A stretch of DNA of 20,063 nt from CAZPXF01 sp964590945 (GTDB lineage Bacteria; Bacillota; Clostridia; Lachnospirales; Lachnospiraceae). Position numbers and translations under genes: made by a program. The notes under the pieces are model-generated. The model was not told where the DNA came from and did not search any database. It saw only the letters and a list, made by a program, of their open reading frames with translations. Every line of letters starts with the position of its first letter. The stretch's first letter is position 1. The stretch covers positions 1 to 20,063 of the forward strand of contig CAZPXF010000038.1 of the NCBI GenBank assembly GCA_964590945.1, written 5' to 3'. Shown here in pieces: positions 1 to 6,884 of this stretch.

Positions 1-998
1 CGCGGTTTTGCACAGGAACTGCGCACCGTAAGCTCACACGGGAGCGTCAGGCGGACAGGCGTCTGCATCCGGATCGAGGAATCCCTGGATAGCAGCGTCA
101 GATAGTGCGCCGCATATTCGCCCATAAACCGCGCCGGTGTGTGAATGGTTGTGAGCGGCGGATTCAAAAAGGCGGCGGAGCTGATATCGTCAAAACCGAT
201 GATGGAAACATCGTCCGGCACGTGGTATCCATGTTCGTTTAATGCGCGCATTGCGCCGATGGCGATCGGGTCGCTGGCCGCAAAGATCGCTGTCGGGAGC
301 GTTCCTTTTTGGATGAGCTCTGTCATCATCCGGTAGCCGGACTGCGCAGAAAACGTATCCTCCAGAAGATACGGCTCATAGCACAGGGCGTGTTCCTCGC
401 AGTAATGGAGGAAAGCTTCCTTGCGCTCTTCAAAATAAATGGAGCCGTCCTCGAGATATTCCCGGCCGCCAAGATAGCCGATCTGTGTATGGCCAAGTCC
501 GGTCAGATGATCCAGAGCGTCAAAGACCGCCTGACGGAAATCCAGTACGATCGTGTTGCAGTTGATCCGCTGCGTGCGCATATCCACGAAGATGACATGT
601 CTGGCGAGCGATTCAAAAGCACGGATCTTTTCCTCCGGGAATTTCCCAATACAGATCAAAGCCTGGATATCCTTCAATGCTTCCATATAATTGGAGTCGC
701 TGTGAAACGCACGGACTACTTCCATGTGATGATCCGCACAGTATTTCTCAATTCCGCTTCGGATATCCTGATAATATGGATCCTCGGATTCCTGGGACAG
801 CGAGAACCACTGGAAGATGCCGATCGTCATTGTCACAGAACTGTTTTTCTTCTTTCTGTAATTCAGACTATGAGCGGCGTCCATGACCCTTTTGCGCGTG
901 GCCTCGGTCACGCTCAGGGTTTCGTCCTGATTGAGTATTCTGGATACGGTTGCGGGAGAAACCTGCGCCAGCCTGGAGATATCTTTGATTGTTGCCAT
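1..998 (-). CDS. LacI/GalR-family transcriptional regulator, C-terminus cut by window edge
   Basis: Reading the minus strand from the ATG at 998 gives an open frame of 332 codons that leaves the window without a stop. The N-terminus (MATIKDISRLAQVSPATVSR, residues 1-20) is a textbook LacI helix-turn-helix. The hinge follows to about residue 55, then a periplasmic-binding-protein-like sensor domain with the typical LGHTQIGYLGG and SIIGFDDI segments. An AAGGATGG ribosome site precedes the ATG. Proteins of this family bind an operator as dimers and usually release it on binding a sugar. It is divergently transcribed from the CyuA-like gene at 1146, but that gene is not an obvious sugar target. 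The true target may be itself or genes beyond the left edge. At most a short C-terminal piece is missing. The family is certain; the ligand is unknown. Confidence 0.95.
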   Translation of the reverse strand, partial: MATIKDISRLAQVSPATVSRILNQDETLSVTEATRKRVMDAAHSLNYRKKKNSSVTMTIGIFQWFSLSQESEDPYYQDIRSGIEKYCADHHMEVVRAFHSDSNYMEALKDIQALICIGKFPEEKIRAFESLARHVIFVDMRTQRINCNTIVLDFRQAVFDALDHLTGLGHTQIGYLGGREYLEDGSIYFEERKEAFLHYCEEHALCYEPYLLEDTFSAQSGYRMMTELIQKGTLPTAIFAASDPIAIGAMRALNEHGYHVPDDVSIIGFDDISSAAFLNPPLTTIHTPARFMGEYAAHYLTLLSRDSSIRMQTPVRLTLPCELTVRSSCAKP

Positions 999-1026
999 GA
1001 TCTACCATCCTTATCCGTCAGATTTT

Positions 1027-1037
1027 GGAATCATTCC
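1027..1037. promoter_or_regulatory. Small perfect palindrome, possible operator of the LacI-family gene
   Basis: GGAAT-C-ATTCC is a perfect 5-1-5 inverted repeat. It lies about where transcription of the minus-strand LacI-family gene should begin, between its likely -10 box (1045-1050) and its start codon (998). The position suits autorepression. LacI operators are usually longer with a central CG, so the assignment is weak. Confidence 0.3.
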
Positions 1038-1044
1038 GGATACT

Positions 1045-1073
1045 ATTATATCAAAAATAAGCGGAAAACTGAA
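1045..1073 (-). promoter_or_regulatory. Probable promoter of the LacI-family gene
   Basis: On the minus strand a perfect TATAAT lies at 1050-1045. The hexamer 17 bp upstream (1073-1068, TTCAGT) matches the -35 consensus poorly. The -10 box is about 50 bp ahead of the start codon at 998, which is a normal leader length. Confidence 0.5.
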
Positions 1074-1089
1074 TAAGAACGTGTTATAT

Positions 1090-1118
1090 TTGACAGATTC
1101 TTTGCCTCTTTATAAAAT
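1090..1118 (+). promoter_or_regulatory. Sigma-A promoter of the CyuA-like gene
   Basis: A perfect TTGACA at 1090-1095 and TAAAAT at 1113-1118 are separated by 17 bp. The expected transcript start near 1125 leaves a very short leader of about 20 nt before the ATG at 1146, with room only for the GGGAGG ribosome site at 1131-1136. Confidence 0.75.
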
Positions 1119-1145
1119 GAAACAAAAGCCGGGAGGGTGGTAAGG

Positions 1146-2492
1146 ATGAAAGAATTAACGAAACTGATCTGCGACGATATGAAACCGGCGCTGGGCGTGA
1201 CAGAGCCGGGAGCGATCGCATTTGCGGCGGCGAAGGCAAGGAGCTATCTTGCGGGGGAGATCCAAAGCGTGCATGTGGCCATGAACAGCGGCATGTATAA
1301 AAATGCATTTACCTGCGGGATCCCCAACAGTCCGGAGGTAGGAAATGTATTTGCGGCGGCGCTGGGCGCGGCGGCTGGCAATGCAGAGAAAGGACTGGAA
1401 GCGCTGGCGGATGTGACGGAAGAGGATAATGCCGCGGCAAAAAAGCTGATCGGGGAGGGGAAAGTCACCGTGTCGATGAGCGGGATCACAAGCCGGATCT
1501 TTATAGAAGCTGTCGTAAGGACGACGTCCGGCGAAGCTTCCGTTACGATCCGCGGCTCCCATACGAACATCACGAAGATCCGCGTGGATCAGAAAACAAT
1601 TTTTGAAACGGAAGAGGAAAAGTGCGGGTGTTCCAAAGAGGGCGGCTGCGGCGTTCCAAAGGAGGAACCGAAGGAAACCTTGTCGATCCATGAGGTGGAA
1701 GCAGAGCCGTGTACGATCCACAGGTATACGCTTCAGGAGCTGTATGATTACGCCTGCACGGTGGATACGGAGGAGATCGCATTTATCGAGGAAGCATATA
1801 AGGTGAATCTGGAACTGTTCGAGGAGGGACTCCACAGCAGCCGGACAACATTTGCCGGATATCTCCTTAAGAAGAATGGCGGGAAGGTCATTTCGGACAA
1901 TGAACAGACTACCGCATCCCTGCTCTGCAACGCCGCGATCGAGGCGCGGGTTCTTGGTCTGGATAAACCGGCCATGAGCATCACCGGCTCCGGCGCGCAC
2001 GGGATCATTGCGACGATGCCGCTTTATGCAGCATACAAGGTAAATGGTTACTCTAAGGAGCAGCTTTTACGGGCAACGGCGCTTAGCTATCTGATCTGTA
2101 TGTATATCAAGGAATATTCCGGGCGCCTGTCCGCATTTTGCGGGTGTGCGATTGCAGCGGGAAGCGGCATGGCCTGCGCCCTTGTGTTTTTGCGCGGGGG
2201 TACGGTGGAGATGATGTCCCATACGCTGAACAATATGGCGAGCAGTATCACAGGGATGATCTGTGACGGCGGCAATCAGGGCTGTACGATGAAGGGCGTC
2301 GCGGCAGTGGACGCGGCATACCAGTCGGCTGCTATGGCGATGGACGGCGTTTATATTTACGAAGTGCATGGGATCAACGGCAGGACGCCGGAGGAGACGA
2401 TGCGCCATATGGGACTCATCGCTTCACCGGGCATGACCGGGACGGAGAGAACGATCGTGGAAATATTTGAGGATAAGCAGAAACGGCCATAG
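1146..2492 (+). CDS. UPF0597/CyuA (YhaM) family enzyme: L-cysteine desulfidase or Fe-S L-serine dehydratase-like protein
   Basis: The 448-residue protein matches the UPF0597 family in length and motifs: PALGVTEP near residue 14, SGSGNQG-like GSGAHG at 281-286, a Cys-containing SAFCGCA at 329-335, and MICDGGNQGC at 371-380. Family members such as CyuA/YhaM and archaeal CdsB are oxygen-sensitive [4Fe-4S] enzymes that break L-cysteine to pyruvate, ammonia and sulfide, and they are related to bacterial L-serine dehydratases. Two things are odd. The usually conserved Cys of the G-C-T-E-P motif is Val18 here. There is also a Cys-rich insertion (C160, C162, C168) in a loop. ATG 1146 was chosen because GGGAGG (1131-1136) sits 9 bp upstream; an in-frame GTG at 1137 has no room for a ribosome site. 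Family is firm, exact substrate uncertain. Confidence 0.85.
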   Translation: MKELTKLICDDMKPALGVTEPGAIAFAAAKARSYLAGEIQSVHVAMNSGMYKNAFTCGIPNSPEVGNVFAAALGAAAGNAEKGLEALADVTEEDNAAAKKLIGEGKVTVSMSGITSRIFIEAVVRTTSGEASVTIRGSHTNITKIRVDQKTIFETEEEKCGCSKEGGCGVPKEEPKETLSIHEVEAEPCTIHRYTLQELYDYACTVDTEEIAFIEEAYKVNLELFEEGLHSSRTTFAGYLLKKNGGKVISDNEQTTASLLCNAAIEARVLGLDKPAMSITGSGAHGIIATMPLYAAYKVNGYSKEQLLRATALSYLICMYIKEYSGRLSAFCGCAIAAGSGMACALVFLRGGTVEMMSHTLNNMASSITGMICDGGNQGCTMKGVAAVDAAYQSAAMAMDGVYIYEVHGINGRTPEETMRHMGLIASPGMTGTERTIVEIFEDKQKRP

Positions 2493-2545
2493 AAAATATC
2501 TATAGACCCATGCAAAAAAACAATAAATAAAATAGGAAGAAAAGA

Positions 2546-2574
2546 GTGATATTTTATGAGGCCTGTGCTATAAT
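2546..2574 (+). promoter_or_regulatory. Promoter of the PrdA-like gene
   Basis: A perfect TATAAT at 2569-2574 has GTGATA (4 of 6 matches to TTGACA) 17 bp upstream at 2546-2551. It lies in the 143-bp gap after the CyuA-like gene, so the small downstream gene can be expressed alone. No terminator is visible between the two genes. Confidence 0.6.
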
Positions 2575-2586
2575 TCAGACAAACCG

Positions 2587-2600
2587 TAGACCATAGTCTA
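2587..2600. promoter_or_regulatory. Inverted repeat just downstream of the PrdA-like promoter
   Basis: TAGAC-CATA-GTCTA is a perfect 5-bp stem with a 4-nt loop. It starts about 6 bp after the predicted transcription start and ends about 23 bp before the GGAGG ribosome site. It could be an operator or a 5' leader hairpin. The short stem makes either reading tentative. Confidence 0.3.
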
Positions 2601-2635
2601 TATCGATCATATCTATCAAATTGGAGGGAACAAAT

Positions 2636-3052
2636 ATGTCAATTACAGCCGAAACAGCAAAAGAACATGCGAATGATCCTGCAGTATTATGCTGCCGTGC
2701 AGAGGAAGGTATTACTATTGAACCAGCGAACCTTGAAGATCCGTCGATCTTTGATGAGCTTGTAGATTCCGGTCTTTTGAACCTTGACGGATGTCTGACG
2801 ATCAAGGAGATCCTTGGCGCGAAGCTTACAAAGACCTGCGATTCTCTTACACCGATCACACTGGACGTTATCGACGCTCCGGTCGTATCCGGCGATGCTC
2901 CGGCAGAGGAAGCAGAGGAGGCTCCGGCAGAAGAGCCTGAAGCTCCATCCGTAAGCGGAAGCGTTCAGGGAGCACAGGTAAAAGTCCGCGGCGGGAAAGT
3001 GATCCTTTCTATCAAAGAAGGAAAAGATATTTATATTGAATTACCAGTATAG
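2636..3052 (+). CDS. Orphan small protein resembling the N-terminal region of proline reductase proprotein PrdA
   Basis: The 138-residue acidic protein opens with MSITAETAKEHANDPAVLCC and continues with LEDPSIFDELVDSGLLNLDG and CLTIKEILGAKLTKTCDSL. By recall these are the hallmark segments of the start of PrdA (D-proline reductase, Stickland metabolism) and its homologue PrdD. Residues 81-106 form a Pro/Glu/Ala-rich linker, followed by a short beta-rich tail (GGKVILSIKEGKDIYIELPV) and a clean stop. PrdA is normally several hundred residues long and is cleaved to give a pyruvoyl subunit. That region, the selenoprotein PrdB and other prd genes are all absent here. ATG 2636 follows GGAGG at 2623-2627. 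The gene has its own promoter and a strong terminator, so it looks like a deliberate single-gene unit rather than debris. Function unknown; relationship moderately sure. Confidence 0.65.
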   Translation: MSITAETAKEHANDPAVLCCRAEEGITIEPANLEDPSIFDELVDSGLLNLDGCLTIKEILGAKLTKTCDSLTPITLDVIDAPVVSGDAPAEEAEEAPAEEPEAPSVSGSVQGAQVKVRGGKVILSIKEGKDIYIELPV

Positions 3053-3089
3053 TATTTTAGGAGTATAACATTACCTCATTCCAATTTCA

Positions 3090-3127
3090 AATAAAAAAAG
3101 ACGGCGCGGGGGTCGTCTTTTTTTATT
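3090..3127. terminator. Strong bidirectional intrinsic terminator
   Basis: The arm AATAAAAAAAGACG (3090-3103) pairs perfectly with CGTCTTTTTTTATT (3114-3127) around a GC-rich 10-nt loop. The A-run and T-run make it usable from both sides. It closes the PrdA-like gene. Confidence 0.85.
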
Positions 3128-3157
3128 GGACAAAGAGCGGAAGGATTTCTTTTGGAG

Positions 3158-3185
3158 TTGCCAAAGATTTACTTTGTGGTAATAT
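3158..3185 (+). promoter_or_regulatory. Candidate promoter of the patatin-like gene
   Basis: TTGCCA (3158-3163) and TAATAT (3180-3185) are 16 bp apart, placed after the terminator and about 70 bp before the start codon. The -35 box is good (5 of 6) and the -10 box modest. Confidence 0.45.
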
Positions 3186-3254
3186 GGTAGATATCAGGGA
3201 TTTTGAAAGGAACAGGTATCGGGGCGTTTATAGCTGCTGAAAGGGGAGATGGAG

Positions 3255-4121
3255 ATGAAGACAGGACTTATCATGGAAGGCGGCGCGATGCGCGGTATGT
3301 TCACCGCCGGAGTGACAGACGTGATGATGGAGGAAGGACTGACGTTTGACGGTGCGATAGGCGTTTCGGCAGGCGCGGTCTTCGGATGCAACTACAAATC
3401 CAATCAGATTGGAAGAGCGATCCGCTACAATACGGCTTATTGCAGGGATCCAAGATACGCAAGCATAAGATCGCTGATCCGTACGGGCGATCTTTTTGGA
3501 GAGAAATTCTGTTACCATGATATTCCGGATAAGCTGGATGTTTTCGATGTGGAAGCGTATCAAAAGAATCCAATGAAGTTCTATGTTGTATGTACGGACG
3601 TCCGGACGGGACGCCCGGTCTATTATGAGTGCAAAAAGGGAGACCCCGGGGATATCCAGTGGTTTCGCGCATCGGCTTCCATGCCTTTGGCGGCAAAGAT
3701 TGTGAAGATCGGAGAGTATGAGCTTCTGGACGGAGGGATTTCGGACTCTATCCCGGTCAGACGCTTCGAGAAGATGGGTTATGAGAAGAATGTAATCATA
3801 CTGACCCAGCCTCTGGACTATGTAAAAGGCCCGAACAAGCTGCTCCCGGTCATGAGGCTTGCGTTCCGGAACTATCCGAATCTGGTTCGTGCGATGGCGC
3901 GGCGGCACAAGGTCTACAATAAGACGACGGCGTACATCCGGGAATTGGAGAAGCAGGGTAAGGCTTATGTGATCCGGCCTGGGAAGGCGCTTAATATCAG
4001 GCGTGTGGAGCGGGATCCGAAGGAGCTCAGAAGAGTATATGAGATGGGAAGGAACACGGCGAAGGCCCAGATGAAGGAGATCCGAAGATTTTTGGAAGAT
4101 AAGGAAATCTGTTCGAAATAA
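3255..4121 (+). CDS. Patatin-like phospholipase (serine acyl hydrolase)
   Basis: The 288-residue protein has the complete patatin signature. A glycine-rich oxyanion loop (EGGAMRG, residues 8-14) comes first, then the nucleophile elbow GVSAG with Ser38, then the catalytic Asp159 in DGG (159-161). Ser-Asp dyad enzymes of this fold release fatty acids from membrane lipids. No signal peptide or membrane segment is evident, so it is probably a cytoplasmic enzyme acting at the inner membrane face. ATG 3255 was preferred over the in-frame ATG 3249 because AGGGGAG (3242-3248) directly abuts the latter but is 6 bp from the former. It appears monocistronic: it is preceded by a terminator, and the next gene has its own promoter. 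Physiological substrate unknown. Confidence 0.9.
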   Translation: MKTGLIMEGGAMRGMFTAGVTDVMMEEGLTFDGAIGVSAGAVFGCNYKSNQIGRAIRYNTAYCRDPRYASIRSLIRTGDLFGEKFCYHDIPDKLDVFDVEAYQKNPMKFYVVCTDVRTGRPVYYECKKGDPGDIQWFRASASMPLAAKIVKIGEYELLDGGISDSIPVRRFEKMGYEKNVIILTQPLDYVKGPNKLLPVMRLAFRNYPNLVRAMARRHKVYNKTTAYIRELEKQGKAYVIRPGKALNIRRVERDPKELRRVYEMGRNTAKAQMKEIRRFLEDKEICSK

Positions 4122-4128
4122 AGCATAG

Positions 4129-4157
4129 TTGACAAATAGGAAAAGTAGAGATACAAT
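4129..4157 (+). promoter_or_regulatory. Sigma-A promoter of the Rrf2/gamma-glutamyl ligase operon
   Basis: A perfect TTGACA at 4129-4134 and TACAAT at 4152-4157 are separated by 17 bp, 45 bp ahead of the Rrf2-family start codon. No other clear promoter was seen before 8264, so the four genes downstream are probably cotranscribed. As the first gene encodes a DNA-binding protein, autoregulation is plausible. Confidence 0.8.
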
Positions 4158-4202
4158 GCTATTATCAAAACATATAAAATAGATATAGAAAGTGGTAGAA
4201 AC

Positions 4203-4649
4203 ATGAAATTTTCAAAAAAAAGCAGATATGGAATACGTGCGCTGATCGACTTATCGGTCAACTCAAAAGCAGAGCATGTATCTCTGAACAGTATCGCAGA
4301 GCGGAACCGGATTTCCATGCAGTATCTGGAGCAGGTGTTTGCCGCCCTCAGACGGGCCGGAATTGTGAAAAGCGTCAAGGGGCCTCAGGGCGGATACTAC
4401 CTTGGCAGGGATGCATCCAGGATTACGGTGGCCGATATATTGAGCGCTTTGGAAGGGGATTACCAGATCGAGGAAGAAGAGGTTACGGAGAGCAGCAACT
4501 ATGCAGGAGCTTCCCGCGCGATCCAGAGCCTGATCATCGCTCCGATCAACGAGAGCGTGGAGGCGATTTTAAAGAAAGTCACACTGGAAGCCCTGGAGAA
4601 CGAATTTGTTTCATACAATGAGACGAGTATGGATATGTATTATATCTGA
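4203..4649 (+). CDS. Rrf2-family transcriptional regulator lacking cysteines
   Basis: The 148-residue protein starts MKFSKKSRYGIRALIDLS and carries the winged-helix features of the family: the recognition region around residues 25-50 (IAERNRISMQYLEQVFAALR) and the wing KGPQGGYYL at 59-67. IscR and NsrR bind an Fe-S cluster through three cysteines in the C-terminal half. This protein contains no cysteine at all, so it cannot sense in that way. CymR, the cysteine-metabolism repressor, is a known Rrf2 member without a cluster. Position as first gene of an operon with two glutamate-cysteine ligase-type enzymes suggests a role in thiol or gamma-glutamyl metabolism. That link rests on context only. 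Confidence 0.9.
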   Translation: MKFSKKSRYGIRALIDLSVNSKAEHVSLNSIAERNRISMQYLEQVFAALRRAGIVKSVKGPQGGYYLGRDASRITVADILSALEGDYQIEEEEVTESSNYAGASRAIQSLIIAPINESVEAILKKVTLEALENEFVSYNETSMDMYYI

Positions 4650-4680
4650 GACATAATACCGGATAAAGAGGAAGAGGAAG

Positions 4681-5454
4681 ATGTGTGAGTTATTTGGATT
4701 CAGTTCCGGGAAATCCTGTGAGCTGAATGCATATTTAAAAGAATTCTTCAGCCACAGCGTACGGCATCCGCACGGATGGGGACTGGCGTGCATTGAGGGA
4801 GAGGAAGCGTCGATCGAGAAGGAATCTCTGGAAGCTTCCAAAAGCAATTATCTGAAGGAACGCCTGTCGATGCCGGTCGGGGGCGAAAAGGTGCTGGCTC
4901 ATATCCGCTATGCGACGATCGGAAATGTGGAATATCAGAACTGCCATCCGTATGTCCGGAGGGACAGAGGCGGCAGACGCTGGATCCTGATCCACAACGG
5001 GACGATCTTTGACTATCCCGGCCTGGAGAAATACCTGAAGGTGCAAGAGGGAACCTCCGACAGTGAGCGGATCCTTTTGTATCTTATGGATAAGATCAAT
5101 GAGAGGGAGAACCTTCTGGGAAGGGCGGCTACCGCGGAGGAGAGGTTTCTTCTGCTGGACCGGCTCATCAGCGACATGTCCAAAGGAAATAAGATCAATC
5201 TGATCCTGTACGACGGAGAGCTGCTCTATATCCATACGAATTTCAAGGATTCCCTGCATTATCTGCAAAAGGAGGACGCTGTCCTGGTCGCAACGACGCC
5301 GCTGTCGGAGGAAGCGTGGCAGGACGTGCCGTTTACACAGCTTCTCGCCTTCCGGAATGAGAAACCTGTCTTTCAGGGAACTGTACATGGCAACGAGTAT
5401 TTTGAGACGGAAGAGAACCTGAAATATTTATATCAAATATATTCCGATCTTTAG
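4681..5454 (+). CDS. Class II glutamine amidotransferase (EgtC/YafJ-like)
   Basis: This is a 257-residue stand-alone class II (Ntn-type) amidotransferase domain. Cys2 of MCELFG becomes the N-terminal nucleophile after Met removal. The supporting motifs HPHGWGLA (29-36), HIRYAT (74-79), HNGTI (105-109) and SDSE (126-129) are all present, so the hydrolase site looks intact. No synthase domain is attached. Relatives include YafJ and EgtC; EgtC cuts a gamma-glutamyl amide bond in ergothioneine synthesis. It lies 31 bp after the Rrf2 gene and 8 bp before the GCS2-family ligase, a tight arrangement recalling the EgtA/EgtC pairing. No egtB or egtD homologue is in view, so ergothioneine itself is not implied. 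The substrate is unknown. Confidence 0.85.
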   Translation: MCELFGFSSGKSCELNAYLKEFFSHSVRHPHGWGLACIEGEEASIEKESLEASKSNYLKERLSMPVGGEKVLAHIRYATIGNVEYQNCHPYVRRDRGGRRWILIHNGTIFDYPGLEKYLKVQEGTSDSERILLYLMDKINERENLLGRAATAEERFLLLDRLISDMSKGNKINLILYDGELLYIHTNFKDSLHYLQKEDAVLVATTPLSEEAWQDVPFTQLLAFRNEKPVFQGTVHGNEYFETEENLKYLYQIYSDL

Positions 5455-5462
5455 GAGTAGAT

Positions 5463-6860
5463 ATGTTTAGTGAAGAGATTATAAGAGAAAAATTGTTTGA
5501 CAAATACATTGCGCCGACAAAGAAGAAAAAACAGGATTTTATCGGGATTGAGATCGAGATGCCGATCGTGAATCTGAACCGGGAGCCGGTTGATTTTGAG
5601 ATCGTCCATGAGGTGACGGACCGGTTTTTGAAGGAGTTTCATTTTCAGGTGGCCGGAAGGGACGACGAGGAAAATATCAATTCCGCCGAGGATGAGAGGA
5701 TCGGAGACATTCTTTCCTATGACTGCTCCTACAATAATCTGGAATTATCCATGGGACGGGAGAAGGATCTGCATTCTATTTACAGGCGTTTTTGCTGCTA
5801 TTACTGTTTCCTTCAGAGGGAATTTGCAAAATATAATTACACGCTGACCGGGATGGGCGTGAACCCGTACCGTCAGTACAATCATAATGTGCCGATCCCG
5901 AACGGACGCTACCGGATGCTGTTTCATCACCTCGGTTCCTATGAAAAATATATGGAGATGCCGATGTATTTTCATGAATATCCCGGATATGGGACGTTTT
6001 CCAGCGCATCCCAGGTGCAGCTGGACGTGACTTATGAAAACCTGATCGATACGATCTGGGCGTTCTCCAGAGTGGAGCCGGTCAAGGCGCTTTTATTTTC
6101 CAACTCGGTGCTTCTCGGGGAGCACGAGGAGCTGCTGTGCTGCCGGGATATGTTCTGGGAGAACAGTACGCACGGGATCAATCCGCATAACATCGGAATG
6201 TTTGAGAAGAAGCCGGAGAGCATAGAGGAGCTTTTGAATTATATTTCGACGACCAGTATGTACTGCGTGGAGAAGGACGGCAGATACATCAATTTTGCGC
6301 CGATCCCTGTGATGGATTATTTTCAGAAGGAATCGATCCAGGGGGAATACTACGAAGACGGCGCATATCACAGGATCAGCTTTTCGCCGGAGCTCGAAGA
6401 CCTTCAGTATCTGCGGACGTTCAAGTTTGAGGATCTGACCTTCCGCGGAACGATCGAATACCGGAGCGTCTGCTGCCAGCCGGTCAGCGACTGTATGACA
6501 GTAGCCGCGTTCCACCTCGGACTGAAAGGAAAGCTGTATGAGCTGAAGACCCTGCTGGATGAGGATCACGTGATCTACCACCACGGTTATACGGCTGCGG
6601 AGCTGCGCAAATTGTTCAATCTGCGGGAGCTTCCATCCTTTGTAGACGAGGATGCGGTCTACGGACTGGCGGAACAGGTTTTGGATCTTGCAAAGGCAGG
6701 ACTTAAGGACCGGGGATATGGGGAAGAAAAATACCTGGATCCGCTGTATGAGAGGATCCGGACGAAGCAGTGCCCGGCAAGAAGGATGCTGGATGAGCTG
6801 GAACATGGAAAAGACCTGGAAGAGATCATCCGGGAGTTTGGGGCGCTTGATATAGCGTGA
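5463..6860 (+). CDS. GCS2-family glutamate-cysteine ligase-like / carboxylate-amine ligase
   Basis: The 465-residue protein shows the GCS2-family layout. A metal/ATP-binding GIEIEMPIV lies at 28-36, NNLELSMG at 91-98, a TFSSASQVQLDV segment near 178-189 that matches the STQVNLDV-type substrate strand, and TIEYRSVC at 330-337. Enzymes of this family activate a glutamate (or other) carboxylate with ATP and join it to an amine; EgtA and the plant/alpha-proteobacterial GshA make gamma-glutamylcysteine. The start ATG 5463 uses AGGAG overlapping the upstream stop region, so translation is probably coupled to the amidotransferase. It lies 24 bp before a second ligase of the unrelated GCS1 family. 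Having both suggests they do not perform the same reaction. The amine acceptor is unknown. Confidence 0.8.
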   Translation: MFSEEIIREKLFDKYIAPTKKKKQDFIGIEIEMPIVNLNREPVDFEIVHEVTDRFLKEFHFQVAGRDDEENINSAEDERIGDILSYDCSYNNLELSMGREKDLHSIYRRFCCYYCFLQREFAKYNYTLTGMGVNPYRQYNHNVPIPNGRYRMLFHHLGSYEKYMEMPMYFHEYPGYGTFSSASQVQLDVTYENLIDTIWAFSRVEPVKALLFSNSVLLGEHEELLCCRDMFWENSTHGINPHNIGMFEKKPESIEELLNYISTTSMYCVEKDGRYINFAPIPVMDYFQKESIQGEYYEDGAYHRISFSPELEDLQYLRTFKFEDLTFRGTIEYRSVCCQPVSDCMTVAAFHLGLKGKLYELKTLLDEDHVIYHHGYTAAELRKLFNLRELPSFVDEDAVYGLAEQVLDLAKAGLKDRGYGEEKYLDPLYERIRTKQCPARRMLDELEHGKDLEEIIREFGALDIA

Positions 6861-6884
6861 CAGAGATCGGGGAGTGTAGACGAA

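Noticed and set aside
1155..2000. 281-codon minus-strand open frame opposite the CyuA-like gene
   Set aside because: It has no ribosome site or recognisable motif and lies opposite a well-supported gene; it is explained by codon bias on the opposite strand. The same holds for the other long antisense frames, such as 7341-8123 and 6093-6806.
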